In this document: positions 17,512 through 27,331 of the stretch, in pieces
How the letters are laid out: every line of letters begins with the position of its first letter
How positions within the stretch are numbered: the stretch's first letter is position 1
From: Serpentinimonas maccroryi
Lineage (GTDB): Bacteria > Pseudomonadota > Gammaproteobacteria > Burkholderiales > Burkholderiaceae_C
Assembly: GCF_000828915.1 (NCBI RefSeq)
Contig: NZ_AP014569.1
Span: 248,001-312,000, forward strand
Length of the DNA: 64,000 nucleotides
Direction: 5' to 3'
The notes under the pieces: generated by a model
Told to the model about the DNA's origin: nothing
What the model saw: the letters and a program-made list of their open reading frames with translations, nothing else
Database searches by the model: none
Program-made: the position numbers and the translations under genes

Positions 17512-19251
17512 ATGTTTAACTTGAATCTGCGTGCGGTTTCAGCCGCTTGTGTGTTGGCGCTGGCCACTGGTGTGGCTGCAGCCAGCGCGGCCAGTGCGGC
17601 GCGCGCCCCGGCTGCCGACCCAGGCCGTGCTGCTATGACGCAAGCGGTGCCCACCGGCAACGTGATCTTCTTTCACCCCGACGGCACCGGGCTTAACCAC
17701 TGGAATGCCCATCGCATGTACTTCCACGGTCTGGACGGCATTTCCAACAAAGACCGCCTGCCCCACATGGCGGTCTATCGCGGCCACATGCACAACCTGA
17801 TCAACGGCACTTCGCACGCTGGCGCCACCACGCACGCCTTTGGCTACAAGGTTGATGCCTTTGGCTCCTTTGGCATGGACGGCGACGGCAACGCCAACCC
17901 GCCGACCAACCGCGCCATCCGCAGCCTGTCGGGCTTTCGCGGCTCGGTGATGCGCGAAGCCGCCAACGCCGGCATCCCGGTGGGGGTGGTCAACGACGGC
18001 CACGTCGGCGAGCCCGGCACCGGCGCCTTCTTGGCCGAAGTGGGCAACCGCGACAACTGGCAGGAAATCACGCGCCAGATGATTTTGGGCCGCCCCGGCA
18101 TGAACGACACCACGCCTTGGGTCATCATGGGCGGTGGCGAGGCCGACGCGCTGCCGCAGGGCACCACCACCGTGCACCGCAACGTCAACGAAGAGCGCCG
18201 TGCCCCGGTCAACAGCCGCCAAAGCCTGCGCACCGACGACCTCAACCTGATCGCAGCCTGGAACGCCATGGGCAGCGGCAACCTGAGCAACGACCCGACT
18301 CAGCGCGACGATTTCATCGTGCTGCGCACCCGGGCCGAGTTCGAGCGCCTCAAGCAAGCGCTGCAAGCCCACCCGCGCTATGCCCCGCGCGTGCTGGGCC
18401 TGTTTGCCTTCCAAGACACCTTCAACGACCGCAACGAGCAAGACCTGATCAACCGCGGTTTCGTGCGCGCGGGCATGGCGGCTGGCACCACCGGCGCGGG
18501 CCCGCAAAAGCAAAGCCGCCTGGTGCTGTGGGGCGACCACGACGCCGCCGAGCCGGGCTTCAACCCGCCCACCTTTGCCGAGATGACCGAGGTCGCCCTC
18601 ACCATCCTGAGCCGTGCCGCCGCACAGCGCCCGCAAGCCGCGCAGCGCCGCTTCTTCCTCGTGGCCGAGCAAGAGTCGATCGACAACTTTGGCAACAACA
18701 CCAACGCCATCGGCATGTTGCACGCCATGCAAGACACCGATCGCGCCATCGGTGCAGCGCTAGACTTTTTGCGCCGCAATGAGCGTACCCTGATCGTCAC
18801 CGCTGCCGACAGCGACGCCGGCAGCATGACGGTGGTTTCGGGCCAAGTGTCGGGCATCACGCCCCCGACCAACATCCTGCCGGCCGGGCGCGCGCCCGAC
18901 AACGTGGCCTCCGTGGCCACCAACCCGTCGTCGGCCATCCCTGCGGGTGCCACCGGCCCCGACGCTGCGGTGGTCAACAACTTCCTCGACGGCGTCGAGG
19001 GCCGGCAGTCGCCGATGTTTGTCACCGAGCCGGATCAGTTTGGCAACCGGATGCAGTTTGGCATCGCTTGGCCGGGCACGGCCGACTACTTTGGCGGCGT
19101 GTTGTCGCGCGCCGCCGGCCTAAACGCCGGCCTGCTCAACAGCCGCTTCAGCCAGCGCTTCGACAACGTGGACGTCTATCGCCTCAAGCACGCCACCCTG
19201 TTTGGCCGCATGCTCAACTACCCCACCGCCACCGAGGCGCCTGGGCGTTGA
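17512..19251 (+). CDS. secreted alkaline phosphatase family protein, divergent active site
   Basis: Protein of 579 aa. The start at 17512 has AAGGAG 8 bp upstream and gives a Sec signal peptide (MFNLNLRAVSAACVLALATGVAAASA, about 26-30 aa); the frame is open further upstream. The alkaline phosphatase fold is recognisable from NVIFFHPDGTG (first metal Asp), the nucleophile region NGTSHAGATTHAFGYKVDAFG, VNDGHVGEPGTGAF, LVAEQESIDNFGNNTNAIGM and LIVTAADSDAGSM. The classical DSA nucleophile and TADH metal motifs are altered (TSHAG and AADSD), so this is a divergent branch and substrate preference is uncertain. It is probably periplasmic, releasing phosphate from organic esters. A terminator follows. 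Confidence 0.8.
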   Translation: MFNLNLRAVSAACVLALATGVAAASAASAARAPAADPGRAAMTQAVPTGNVIFFHPDGTGLNHWNAHRMYFHGLDGISNKDRLPHMAVYRGHMHNLINGTSHAGATTHAFGYKVDAFGSFGMDGDGNANPPTNRAIRSLSGFRGSVMREAANAGIPVGVVNDGHVGEPGTGAFLAEVGNRDNWQEITRQMILGRPGMNDTTPWVIMGGGEADALPQGTTTVHRNVNEERRAPVNSRQSLRTDDLNLIAAWNAMGSGNLSNDPTQRDDFIVLRTRAEFERLKQALQAHPRYAPRVLGLFAFQDTFNDRNEQDLINRGFVRAGMAAGTTGAGPQKQSRLVLWGDHDAAEPGFNPPTFAEMTEVALTILSRAAAQRPQAAQRRFFLVAEQESIDNFGNNTNAIGMLHAMQDTDRAIGAALDFLRRNERTLIVTAADSDAGSMTVVSGQVSGITPPTNILPAGRAPDNVASVATNPSSAIPAGATGPDAAVVNNFLDGVEGRQSPMFVTEPDQFGNRMQFGIAWPGTADYFGGVLSRAAGLNAGLLNSRFSQRFDNVDVYRLKHATLFGRMLNYPTATEAPGR

Positions 19252-19271
19252 TTTTTTAGCTTCGGGAAAGC

Positions 19272-19333
19272 GCGTGGGCTCTAGCCCACGCCTTGATGCC
19301 GCCTGCTCCTGCATGGGGTGGGCGGTTTTTTTT
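19272..19333 (+). terminator. terminator region after the alkaline phosphatase gene
   Basis: A perfect 8-bp stem with a 4-nt loop (GCGTGGGC-TCTA-GCCCACGC, 19272-19291) is followed by a second hairpin with CCGCC/GGCGG ends (19299-19325) and a run of eight T (19326-19333). The second hairpin is a convincing intrinsic terminator for rightward transcription. Confidence 0.8.
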
Positions 19334-19355
19334 GGTGTTGCGCTCAGGCTCAGGC

Positions 19356-20816
19356 TCAGGCCGTGCCGCCCACCGTCAGCCCGTCGATGCGCAGCGTCGG
19401 CTGGCCCACGCCCACCGGCAGGCTCTGGCCTTCTTTGCCGCAGGTGCCTACGCCGCTGTCGAGCGCGAGGTCGTTGCCGATCAGGCTCACTTTTTTGAGC
19501 GCTTCGGGGCCGCTGCCCACCAGGGTGGCGCCCTTGACCGGGTATTGCAGCTTGCCGTCTTCGACCCACCACGCTTGGCTGGCGCTAAAGACGAACTTGC
19601 CGCTGGTGATATCGACTTGGCCGCCGCCAAAGTTGCTGGCGTACAGGCCGCGCTTGATGCTGGCGATGATTTCTTGCGGCTCTTTGTCGCCGGCCAGCAT
19701 GTAGGTGTTGGTCATGCGCGGCATGGGCAGGTGGGCGTAGCTCTCGCGCCGGGCGTTGCCGGTGGGGCCCACGCCCATGAGGCGCGCGTTCAGGCTGTCT
19801 TGCAGGTAGCCGCGCAAAATGCCGTCTTCGATCAGCACGTTGCGCTGGCTGGCGCAGCCTTCGTCGTCGATGTTGAGCGAGCCGCGCCGGTCCGCTAGGG
19901 TGCCGTCGTCGAGCACGGTCACGCCCTTGGCTGCCACCCGCTTGCCGATGCGGCCGGCAAAGGCGCTTGAGCCTTTGCGGTTGAAATCACCCTCGAGCCC
20001 GTGCCCCACGGCCTCGTGCAACAGCACGCCCGGCCAGCCGGGGCCCAGCACCACCGTCATCTCGCCCGCCGGGGCGGGGCGGCTCTCGAGGTTGGTCAGG
20101 GCCGACTGCACCGCCTCGCTCACATACTGCGCGATCTGCGCTTCGTCAAAGCGCGCCAGCCCAAAGCGGCCGCCACCGCCAGAGGAACCCGATTCGCGCC
20201 GCCCGCCCTGTTCGGCGATCACGGTCAGCGACAAGCGCACCAACGGGCGCACGTCGGCGGCCAGGGTGCCGTCGGCGCGCGCCACCAGCACCACGTCGTA
20301 CTCGCTGGCCAGGCTGGCCATGACCTGCACGATGCGTGGGTCGTGCGCCTTGGCCAGCGCCTCGACGCGCTCGAGCAGTGCCACCTTGGCGGCGCTGTCG
20401 AGGCTGGCGATCGGGTCGTGCTCGGGGTAGAGCGAGCGCGCCTTGGCGACTTTGCGCGCGCCCACCTTGGTGCGGCCCTGCTGCCCTTGGGCGCCGATGC
20501 TGCGCACGTTTTGCGCCGCGTCTTGCAGGGCGGCCCACGACAGGTCGTCGGAGTAGGCGAAGGCGGTTTTGTCGCCGCTCACGGCGCGCACGCCCACGCC
20601 TTGGTCGATGCTGAAGCTGCCGCTCTTGACGATACCTTCTTCGAGGCTCCAGCCCTCGGAGCGGGTGTATTGGAAGTAGAGGTCGGCGTCATCGACCCCG
20701 GGGGCCATGAGCAGGCTCAGGGTGCGGCGCAGATGGGTTTCGTCGAGCCCGTAGGGTTCGAGCAACAGGCTGTGGGCAGTGGCCAGCCGGGCCAGGGTGG
20801 GTTCGCGTGCGATCAT
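19356..20816 (-). CDS. tldD: metalloprotease TldD
   Basis: Protein of about 486 aa from ATG at 20816 ([14 protein letters not shown]); an in-frame ATG at 20825 adds three residues. The family signature [12 protein letters not shown] carries the zinc-binding HExxxH and downstream Glu. [25 protein letters not shown] and the C-terminal [20 protein letters not shown] are characteristic TldD blocks. TldD acts with TldE/PmbA in the cytoplasm to degrade unfolded peptides and to mature some RiPPs and the CcdA antitoxin. No tldE partner lies in the window. The gene is just downstream of rodA in the same orientation, 50 bp apart. Confidence 0.95.
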   Translation of the reverse strand: MIAREPTLARLATAHSLLLEPYGLDETHLRRTLSLLMAPGVDDADLYFQYTRSEGWSLEEGIVKSGSFSIDQGVGVRAVSGDKTAFAYSDDLSWAALQDAAQNVRSIGAQGQQGRTKVGARKVAKARSLYPEHDPIASLDSAAKVALLERVEALAKAHDPRIVQVMASLASEYDVVLVARADGTLAADVRPLVRLSLTVIAEQGGRRESGSSGGGGRFGLARFDEAQIAQYVSEAVQSALTNLESRPAPAGEMTVVLGPGWPGVLLHEAVGHGLEGDFNRKGSSAFAGRIGKRVAAKGVTVLDDGTLADRRGSLNIDDEGCASQRNVLIEDGILRGYLQDSLNARLMGVGPTGNARRESYAHLPMPRMTNTYMLAGDKEPQEIIASIKRGLYASNFGGGQVDITSGKFVFSASQAWWVEDGKLQYPVKGATLVGSGPEALKKVSLIGNDLALDSGVGTCGKEGQSLPVGVGQPTLRIDGLTVGGTA

Positions 20817-20866
20817 GGGCCCCATTGTAGGAACTTGCGCCCGCCGCTGCAGCGCGCGCGTAAGGT

Positions 20867-22024
20867 CTAGGACTGCAGCAGCCGCTTGGAGCGCCCGATG
20901 GCGAGCAAAATCCCCAAGCTGGCGCCGAGCGTGAGCATGGCCGTGCCGCCAAAGCTCATGAACGGCAGCGGCAGCCCGACCACCGGCAAAATGCCGCTGA
21001 CCATGCCGATGTTCACAAAGGCATAGACAAAATGCACCAGCGTCAGCGCGCCGGCCAGCAGGCGGGTGAACAGGGTCGGGGCTTCGAGGGCGATTTTGAG
21101 GCCGCGCCAGACCAGATAAAAGTACGCTCCCAGCAGCAGCAGCACACCCAAAAAGCCAAATTCCTCGGCGTAGGCGGCAAAAATGAAGTCGGTGGTGCGC
21201 TCGAGCACGAAGTCGAGCTGGGTCTGGGTGCCTTGCAGCAGCCCTTGGCCCCAGAGCCCGCCCGAGCCGATGGCGATCATGCTCTGGATGATGTGAAAGC
21301 CGTTGCCCAGCGGGTCGGCGGTGGGGTTGAGCAGGGTGCAGACGCGCACCTTTTGGTAGTCGTGCAGCAGCACCCAGTCCACCCCGCGCTGGCACCAGTG
21401 CGGCTCCATCACCACCAAGGTGACGATGCCCGCCAGCCCCAGCAGCACCGGCGGGACGATCAGCTTCCAGCTCAAACCGGCAAAGTAGATCACGAACAGG
21501 CCCGAGGAGGCGATGAGCAGGCTGGTGCCGAGGTCGGGCTGGCTCATGATCAGCGCCGTGGGCATGGCCACGATCACACCAGCCACCAAAAAATCGGGCC
21601 AATGCAGCTGGCCCTCGCGTTTGTGAAACCACCAAGCCAGCATCATCGGCATGGCCAGCTTCATGATCTCGCTCGGTTGCATGACGATGAAGCCAAGGTC
21701 GAGCCAGCGTTGCGAGCCATTGCGCTCGATCCCCACCAGTTCCACCGCCAGCAACAGCAGCAGGCCGCCCACGTACAACGGCGCAGCCAGCGCCAGCCAG
21801 CGCTGCGGCGGAATCTGCGCCACCACGAACAGCGCGGCGGCGGCGATCAGCAGGTTGCGCACATGCAGCTCAAAGCGCCCTGGCATTTCGAAGGCGGCCG
21901 AATACATGGCCAGCAGCCCGAGCGTGCTCAGGAGCGCAATCGCCAGCAGCAGCGGGCCATCAAAGCCCTGCACCAGCGGCAAGGCCCGGCGCCACAAAGG
22001 AGGGTTTTGGATCACGACGGCCAT
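20867..22024 (-). CDS. rodA: peptidoglycan glycosyltransferase RodA
   Basis: Protein of 385 aa with about ten membrane-spanning helices, a SEDS-family polymerase of the elongation machinery. Diagnostic blocks are the segment [21 protein letters not shown] (GxxRW and QPSE), [10 protein letters not shown] with the catalytic Asp region, [21 protein letters not shown], the segment [18 protein letters not shown] and [13 protein letters not shown]. It works with PBP2 to build lateral cell wall, so the cell is expected to be rod-shaped. The pbp2/mrdA gene that often accompanies it is not next to it. The start lies 45 bp from the divergent radA start, so the two share a promoter region. Confidence 0.96.
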   Translation of the reverse strand: MAVVIQNPPLWRRALPLVQGFDGPLLLAIALLSTLGLLAMYSAAFEMPGRFELHVRNLLIAAAALFVVAQIPPQRWLALAAPLYVGGLLLLLAVELVGIERNGSQRWLDLGFIVMQPSEIMKLAMPMMLAWWFHKREGQLHWPDFLVAGVIVAMPTALIMSQPDLGTSLLIASSGLFVIYFAGLSWKLIVPPVLLGLAGIVTLVVMEPHWCQRGVDWVLLHDYQKVRVCTLLNPTADPLGNGFHIIQSMIAIGSGGLWGQGLLQGTQTQLDFVLERTTDFIFAAYAEEFGFLGVLLLLGAYFYLVWRGLKIALEAPTLFTRLLAGALTLVHFVYAFVNIGMVSGILPVVGLPLPFMSFGGTAMLTLGASLGILLAIGRSKRLLQS

Positions 22025-22069
22025 GGCGGCGCATTATCCTCTGTGCGCGGCGCTGTTACATTGCGCCCC

Positions 22070-23470
22070 ATGGCCAAAGACAAGTCCCACTACAGCTGCC
22101 AGCAATGCGGCGGCACGACGCCGCGCTGGCTCGGCAAATGCCCGCACTGCGGGGCCTGGAACAGCCTGCTCGAAACCGCGCCCGAGCCGCAAACGGCGGG
22201 CAAAAACCGGCTTAGTGCCGCGGGGCCTACCGGGTTGGTGGCGGCGGCCGAACTGGCGCCGATCTGCGATATTGAGGCCAGCGAGGTCGCGCGCACCCCC
22301 ACTGGGCAAGAGGAGCTGGACCGCGTGCTCGGCGGCGGCATCGTGGCTGGGGGCGTGGTGCTGATCGGTGGCGACCCCGGCATCGGCAAATCGACCCTGC
22401 TGCTGCAAGCGCTGGACGCCATGCAACGCCAAGGCCTGCCCACGCTGTACGTGAGCGGCGAAGAGAGCGCGGCCCAGGTGGCCCTGCGCGCGCGCCGCCT
22501 TGGGCTGGCGGCCAGCCCCGTGCCGGTGCTGGTCGAGATCGGGCTCGAGGCCATATTGGCCACGCTGGCGCGCGAGCGCCCGGCGGTGGCGGTGATCGAC
22601 TCGATCCAGACCCTGTACTCCGATCAGCTCAGCTCGGCGCCCGGTTCGGTGGCCCAGGTGCGCGAGTGCGCCGCCTACCTGACGCGCGCCGCCAAGGCCA
22701 GCGGCAGCGCCATCGTGCTGGTGGGGCACGTGACCAAAGAGGGCACGCTGGCCGGGCCGCGCGTGCTCGAGCACATGGTCGATACGGTGTTGTATTTCGA
22801 GGGCGACAGCCACGGCCCCTACCGGCTGATTCGGGCGATCAAAAACCGCTTTGGCGCGGTCAATGAGATCGGCGTCTTTGCCATGACCGAGCGCGGGCTC
22901 AAGGGCGTGAGCAACCCGAGCGCAATTTTTTTGAGCCAGCACAGCCAGCCGGTGCCTGGCAGTTGCGTGCTGGTGACGCTCGAGGGCACGCGGCCGCTGC
23001 TGGTCGAGATTCAGGCGCTGGTGGACAGCGGCGGCCCGAGCCCGCGCCGCCTGAGCGTGGGGCTGGAGCGCGAGCGCCTGGCGATGCTGCTGGCGGTGCT
23101 GCACCGCCACGCCGGGGTGTCGTGCAGCGACCAAGACGTGTTTGTTAACGCCGTGGGCGGGGTGCGCATCAGTGAGCCGGCGGCCGATCTGGCGGTGCTG
23201 CTGGCGATCGCCTCGTCGCTGCGCAACCGCGCCTTGCCGCAGGGTTTTTTGGCGTTTGGCGAGGTCGGGCTGGCGGGCGAGGTGCGCCCGGCGCCGCGCG
23301 GGCAGGAGCGGCTGCGCGAAGCGGCCAAGCTGGGTTTTACGGCCGCTCTGTTGCCCAAGGCCAACATGCCCAAAAAGTCAGATCTGGCGCAAAACAAGGC
23401 GCTGGCCGGCATGACGCTGCACCCGGTCGAGCGCATCGAAGAGGCGCTGGACTTGGCGCGCGGCTTTTGA
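22070..23470 (+). CDS. radA: DNA repair protein RadA (Sms)
   Basis: Protein of 466 aa. The start at 22070 gives MAKDKSHYSCQQCGG; the frame continues upstream into rodA and is not used. A four-Cys zinc finger (C10, C13, C24, C27) is followed by the RecA-like ATPase with Walker A GDPGIGKSTLL near residue 100, Walker B AVIDSIQTL, the RadA-specific KNRFG motif, and a C-terminal Lon-protease-like domain (VNAVGGVRISEPAADLA). RadA is a DnaB-like helicase that drives branch migration during recombination and transformation. Confidence 0.97.
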   Translation: MAKDKSHYSCQQCGGTTPRWLGKCPHCGAWNSLLETAPEPQTAGKNRLSAAGPTGLVAAAELAPICDIEASEVARTPTGQEELDRVLGGGIVAGGVVLIGGDPGIGKSTLLLQALDAMQRQGLPTLYVSGEESAAQVALRARRLGLAASPVPVLVEIGLEAILATLARERPAVAVIDSIQTLYSDQLSSAPGSVAQVRECAAYLTRAAKASGSAIVLVGHVTKEGTLAGPRVLEHMVDTVLYFEGDSHGPYRLIRAIKNRFGAVNEIGVFAMTERGLKGVSNPSAIFLSQHSQPVPGSCVLVTLEGTRPLLVEIQALVDSGGPSPRRLSVGLERERLAMLLAVLHRHAGVSCSDQDVFVNAVGGVRISEPAADLAVLLAIASSLRNRALPQGFLAFGEVGLAGEVRPAPRGQERLREAAKLGFTAALLPKANMPKKSDLAQNKALAGMTLHPVERIEEALDLARGF

Positions 23471-23634
23471 TGAGCCCAGGTGGCTCCCAGCTAGGCCGCG
23501 GACGGTGTCGGCCCATGCGCTGGTGCGTGTCTAGGATCGCCCTGCTGTAGTCTGCAAAAGAGGTATGAGCCTGGTGGGGGCTTGTGCCGCTTTTCTTGCT
23601 GGCCTACACTGGCCCCAAACACAAGGGAGGGCAG

Positions 23635-24189
23635 ATGAAGCGCATGCGCACGGCTGGGGCGGGGGTGACGTTGATCGAGTTGTTGGCGGTGCTGGGGTTG
23701 CTGGCCATTCTGGCGGCGCTGGCTGCTCCGGCGCTGGGGCAGATGGTGCTCAACCAGCGCCAAAGCACGGCTGCCAGGGACATTTGGCTTGCGTTGGCGC
23801 TCACGCGCAGCGAAGCCATCCGCCAAGGTCGCCGCATGGTTTTGTGCCGCAGCCCAGACGGCAGCGGCTGCGCGCCAGCTGGCGATTGGTCGCAAGGCTG
23901 GATCCTGTTTGCCGACCCCAACCACAATGCACAACGCGATGCGAGTGAAGCGGTGCTGCAGGTCTGGGCCGCGGTCGCGCCAGGCGTGCGGGTGCGAGGC
24001 AACACCCCGGTCATGCGCTACGTCTCCTACATGCCTCAGGGGCATACCGAATTGGTCAGCGGCGCCTTTCAGGCCGGCACCATCACCGTCTGCCGTGCCG
24101 GCGCCAGTTCGAGCCCGGCGCAGCAGATCGTGATCAGCCGCAGCGGGCGCCCTCGCTTGCAACAGAGCACCGTCGGTTCATGCCTTTGA
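23635..24189 (+). CDS. type IV pilin-like / GspH-FimT family protein
   Basis: Protein of 184 aa from ATG at 23635 with GGGAGGG upstream. The N-terminus MKRMRTAGAG-VTLIELLAVLGLLAILAALAAP is a class III prepilin signal: a short basic leader, Gly at -1, Glu at +5, then a hydrophobic helix. The C-terminal part with TRSEAIRQGRRMVLCRS..WSQGWILFAD is the GspH/FimT domain of minor pilins. It is probably processed by PilD and placed at the tip of type IV pili, where FimT homologues can bind DNA during uptake. No other pil genes are adjacent, but a ComEA-like gene lies at 50155. Confidence 0.88.
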   Translation: MKRMRTAGAGVTLIELLAVLGLLAILAALAAPALGQMVLNQRQSTAARDIWLALALTRSEAIRQGRRMVLCRSPDGSGCAPAGDWSQGWILFADPNHNAQRDASEAVLQVWAAVAPGVRVRGNTPVMRYVSYMPQGHTELVSGAFQAGTITVCRAGASSSPAQQIVISRSGRPRLQQSTVGSCL

Positions 24190-24375
24190 GGGGTGGAAGC
24201 TTGTGCGGCAGCTGCCTGGCGCCGGTCTGTGCATCGACCTGAGCTTTCTGGCTGCCTTGTTCATGCCGCACCCGCCGGGCCTTGTGCCAAAATCCCGACC
24301 ACAATCTTGGCCTGCTCCAAGCCTGCACACCCCACCCCCAACTCCCTGAGATTCCAAGCCGCTGGTGCCCTGAAC

Positions 24376-25095
24376 ATGATTGCAACCCCGCTAAACCCGA
24401 TCAGGCGCCTGTGCGACACCGTGGTCTGCGTCTGCAAGAGCGGTGGCGAATACGGCGTGGCGCAGGTGCAGGCGCTGCAGCGCCAGTTGCGGCGCCATGC
24501 GCCCGGCGCGCGCCTGATCTGCCTGAGCGACCTGCCGAGCATGCCCGAGGGCGTCGAGTTGCGGCCGTTGCGCCACGATTTGCCGGGCTGGTTTTCCAAG
24601 CTCGAAATCTTTGCCTTGCCTGAGCGCTGTTTTTTGTACCTCGACCTCGACGTGGTGATCACGCGCAACCCGTTGGTTGACGCACCGCCTGGGCTGTGGC
24701 TGCTGCGCGGCTTCAAGGGCCACGACTACAACTCGAGCCTGATGCTGGTCAACGGCAACTTTGGCTCGATTCTGGAAGACTTTTTGCTCGATGTGCAGGG
24801 CCATATCGCAGCCTATTCGGGCGCCAAAGGCTGGGGCGACCAAGACTTCATCCGCGACAGCGGCCTGGTGAGCGGCAGCCTGCAAAAGCTGCACCCCAAT
24901 CTGGCGGCTTCGTGGAAGGTGGACTTGCGCTACCGCATGGACTGGATCGAGCCCGCGCCCGCCGTGCTGGTGTTTCATGGCCGCCCCAAACCCGAAGAGC
25001 TGCGCATCGACAACCCCCGGCCCGGCCGGGTGCGGGTGCGCAGTTGGCGTTACCGGTTGCTGAGCTGGCTCAAGGCGCTGCGGGCACGGATGTAG
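24376..25095 (+). CDS. putative glycosyltransferase (GT8-like/DUF6492-like)
   Basis: Protein of 239 aa from ATG at 24376; the frame is open upstream but lacks a better start. The centre carries a DxD motif in CFLYLDLDVVITRNP that would bind a nucleotide-sugar through a metal. The flanking segments GGEYGVAQVQALQRQLRRH (N-terminal) and WGDQDFIRDSG resemble sugar transferases that work on surface polysaccharide. There is no signal peptide or membrane span, so it is cytoplasmic or peripheral. It converges on the O-antigen ligase-like gene, with a 29-bp gap, and is presumably part of the same surface-glycan locus. The donor and acceptor are unknown. Confidence 0.7.
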   Translation: MIATPLNPIRRLCDTVVCVCKSGGEYGVAQVQALQRQLRRHAPGARLICLSDLPSMPEGVELRPLRHDLPGWFSKLEIFALPERCFLYLDLDVVITRNPLVDAPPGLWLLRGFKGHDYNSSLMLVNGNFGSILEDFLLDVQGHIAAYSGAKGWGDQDFIRDSGLVSGSLQKLHPNLAASWKVDLRYRMDWIEPAPAVLVFHGRPKPEELRIDNPRPGRVRVRSWRYRLLSWLKALRARM

Positions 25096-25124
25096 CTGGC
25101 GGGGCGGGCGTGCCCTGCGGGGCT

Positions 25125-26420
25125 TCAGATCGAGCGCGATACCGGCTGGGTTGAGGCAGAAGCTGCCACGGGGCGGCTGCCCAAGGTGCAAACCGCCAGC
25201 AGCCAAAGCAGCGACAGCCCGAGGTTGGCGTCGCGAAACGGGGCGTTGACTAGGGTGGTGAGCAGCAGCGTCCAGAGCAGCAGCTGGGCCACGCCGGCTA
25301 GGGGGTCGCCGCGCTGGCGCAGGCTGTGCCAGCCCAAGGCCGCCAGCAGCGCCAGCAGCAACAGCAGGCCAGGCACGCCTTTTTCCATGCCGGTGAGCAA
25401 AAAATCGTTGTGCGGGTTGTTGATTTCCCCCATGGCTGGGTTTACCTCGGCCATGGTAGCGCGCCAGCTGGGCAACCAACTGCCCAAGCCGGTGCCCAGC
25501 AGCGGCTGCGCGGCCATGCCCTCGAGGGCGTGCTGGTACATGCGCAGACGCACGCTGGTGCTGCCGTCAAAATTGCCGGTGGCGGCAAAGTGCTGCACCT
25601 CTTGCGCGGCTTGCTCGAAGCGCGGCTGCACCGTGGGGCTGAACTGCCAGACCAGCAGCGCGCCCAGCAGCAGAGCCACCGCAGCGCTCAACAGCGGCCG
25701 CCAACTGTGCCAGCGCAGCACAAACACCGCCAGCGGCAGCAGCAGCAACAGCAGTTGTGCGTTGCGCGAAACACCAAAAATCGCCACCATGGCGGCAAAC
25801 AGCAGCCAGCCCAGCAGCGCCAGCGCCCGCTGCGCAGGCCGCAAACCCGGCTGCAGCGCCAGCCAGAGCGCGGCAGCGGCGGCGGCAGCGAGCAGGATGA
25901 ACTTTTGGCTCGTGCTGTTGCCCGTGGTGCCGCTGACCAAGGCGCGCCAGAGCGCGGCGTCGGGCAGCGGCCAGACCTGGTGCAGCAGCAGCAGGGCGCT
26001 GGCCAAAACGGCCCCGGCCAGCAAGCCATAGAGCGCGTACCAGCGCTCGGCGGGCAGCAACATCAGCCCCAAGCCCAGCACCAGCGCCACCCGCAGCAGG
26101 TGAAACAGGCGCGAGGCGCTGTCTTCGTGCCAGCCCTGGGTGGCCAGCACCAGCAGCGCCCACAGCAGCGGCAGCAGCAGCAGCCACAGCCACGGCCGCA
26201 GTTGCTGCCAGCGCGCCTGCCACTGCGGCCGATCGAGCAGCAGCAACAGCAGCAGCACGAGCAAGCCGAGGTAGCTCAAGCCCACCGGAAAAAAGGTGAA
26301 AGCGCCCAGCGCACACGCCACCCAAGCGATGCTGCGACTAGAGCCGGCGGCGCGGTGGCTGGGGGTGGCTGCAGCGCTGGGGGTAGCGCCAAGGGCGGCG
26401 TTTGGGGGGGCTGGATTCAT
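25125..26420 (-). CDS. O-antigen ligase-like (Wzy_C) membrane protein
   Basis: Protein of 431 aa from ATG at 26420, which overlaps the stop of the glycosyltransferase gene by 4 bp. About ten to twelve hydrophobic, very Leu-rich segments are visible. The large periplasmic loop includes RLRMYQHALEGMAAQPLLGTGLGSW and INNPHNDFLLTGMEKGVPGLLL, which is the Wzy_C signature with conserved Arg, Gly and the H-N-D/E motif seen in WaaL-type ligases. It would join lipid-linked polysaccharide to lipid A core, or glycosylate a pilin (PilO/TfpW-like). The nearby pilin-like gene makes the second option worth noting. Confidence 0.8.
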   Translation of the reverse strand: MNPAPPNAALGATPSAAATPSHRAAGSSRSIAWVACALGAFTFFPVGLSYLGLLVLLLLLLLDRPQWQARWQQLRPWLWLLLLPLLWALLVLATQGWHEDSASRLFHLLRVALVLGLGLMLLPAERWYALYGLLAGAVLASALLLLHQVWPLPDAALWRALVSGTTGNSTSQKFILLAAAAAAALWLALQPGLRPAQRALALLGWLLFAAMVAIFGVSRNAQLLLLLLPLAVFVLRWHSWRPLLSAAVALLLGALLVWQFSPTVQPRFEQAAQEVQHFAATGNFDGSTSVRLRMYQHALEGMAAQPLLGTGLGSWLPSWRATMAEVNPAMGEINNPHNDFLLTGMEKGVPGLLLLLALLAALGWHSLRQRGDPLAGVAQLLLWTLLLTTLVNAPFRDANLGLSLLWLLAVCTLGSRPVAASASTQPVSRSI

Positions 26421-27328
26421 GGCGCGGGATGGGGTTCGGGGGCTTTGACGAAGCCGTCGGCGCGCCAGCGCCACAGGCCAGCCAAGCGGCCCAAGGCGCG
26501 CGCCACCAAGCGCGGTGCCGGCAGCAGCAGCCGCAGCAGCAAGGCCGCCAGCGCCAGCACCAAGGCACGCTGGCGCTTGCGCTGCGCCGCGGGCACGCCG
26601 GCGTATTTGGCCAAGTAACGCAGCTTGGACTGGGCGTGGTGCAGCCCGCGCGCGTACTCGCTGCGCCAAGGGGTGGGCGAGCGCGTTGAGCCGCGCGAGT
26701 GGTGCGCGATCCGGATGGCGGGCTCGAGCACGATCGGCAGGCGCGCAGCCAGCAGGCGCGCACACAGGTCGTCGTCTTCGTAGTACAAAAAGAAGCCGGT
26801 GTCAAAAAAACCGATGGGGCGCAAGGCCGCCAGCCGCAGCAGCATCACGGCACCGCACGCCGCACCCACGCAACACGGGGCATCGGCCGCTGGGCCGCTC
26901 GGGGCCCAGAGGTGGCGCGGCCAGCCGTAATTGAGGGTTGGCCGGCCGCGCGCGTCGAGCAGTTGCGGCACCAGCAGCGCCGCCTCGGGCCAGCGCTGGG
27001 CCGCTTGCATCAGGGCAAGCACGGCGGCTTCGGTCAGGGCGCAGTCGGGGTTGAAGAGCAAGGCATAAGGGGTCTGCACCCGCTCAAGGGCCAAATTGTT
27101 GGCGCCGCCAAAGCCGAGGTTGCTGGGGCTGGCCAACACCAGCGCCTGCGGCAGGGTGCGTGCCAGCTCGGCGCGGGTGCCGTCGGCGCTGGCGTTGTCC
27201 ACCACGATCAGGTGCGGCAGCGCCGCCAGCGCGCCGGCCAGCGGCGCCAGGCAGTGGGCGCTGTGGTGGGTGACCATGATGAGCGTGACCTGCTCGAGCA
27301 GGGCGCGCGGGTCGGCAGCGGCGGCCAT
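26417..27328 (-). CDS. family 2 glycosyltransferase (rhamnosyltransferase-like)
   Basis: Protein of 303 aa. GT-A fold signals are VTLIMVTHHSAHCLAPL, LIVVDNASADGT, SNLGFGGANNLAL, and the metal-binding segment ALLFNPDC, followed by ACGAVMLLRLAALRPIGFFDTGFFLYYEDDDLCAR, the WbbL/rhamnosyltransferase hallmark. The C-terminus is basic and hydrophobic and may associate with the membrane. It is encoded between the methyltransferase (3-bp gap) and the ligase-like gene (4-bp overlap) in one leftward operon, supporting a role in assembling a surface glycan. Confidence 0.88.
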   Translation of the reverse strand: MAAAADPRALLEQVTLIMVTHHSAHCLAPLAGALAALPHLIVVDNASADGTRAELARTLPQALVLASPSNLGFGGANNLALERVQTPYALLFNPDCALTEAAVLALMQAAQRWPEAALLVPQLLDARGRPTLNYGWPRHLWAPSGPAADAPCCVGAACGAVMLLRLAALRPIGFFDTGFFLYYEDDDLCARLLAARLPIVLEPAIRIAHHSRGSTRSPTPWRSEYARGLHHAQSKLRYLAKYAGVPAAQRKRQRALVLALAALLLRLLLPAPRLVARALGRLAGLWRWRADGFVKAPEPHPAP

Positions 27329-27331
27329 GCG

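Noticed and set aside
21032-22069. Extension of the radA frame about 1 kb upstream
   Set aside because: It runs antisense through rodA and has a Gln/His-rich, non-protein-like composition. The RadA N-terminus with its zinc finger begins at 22070.
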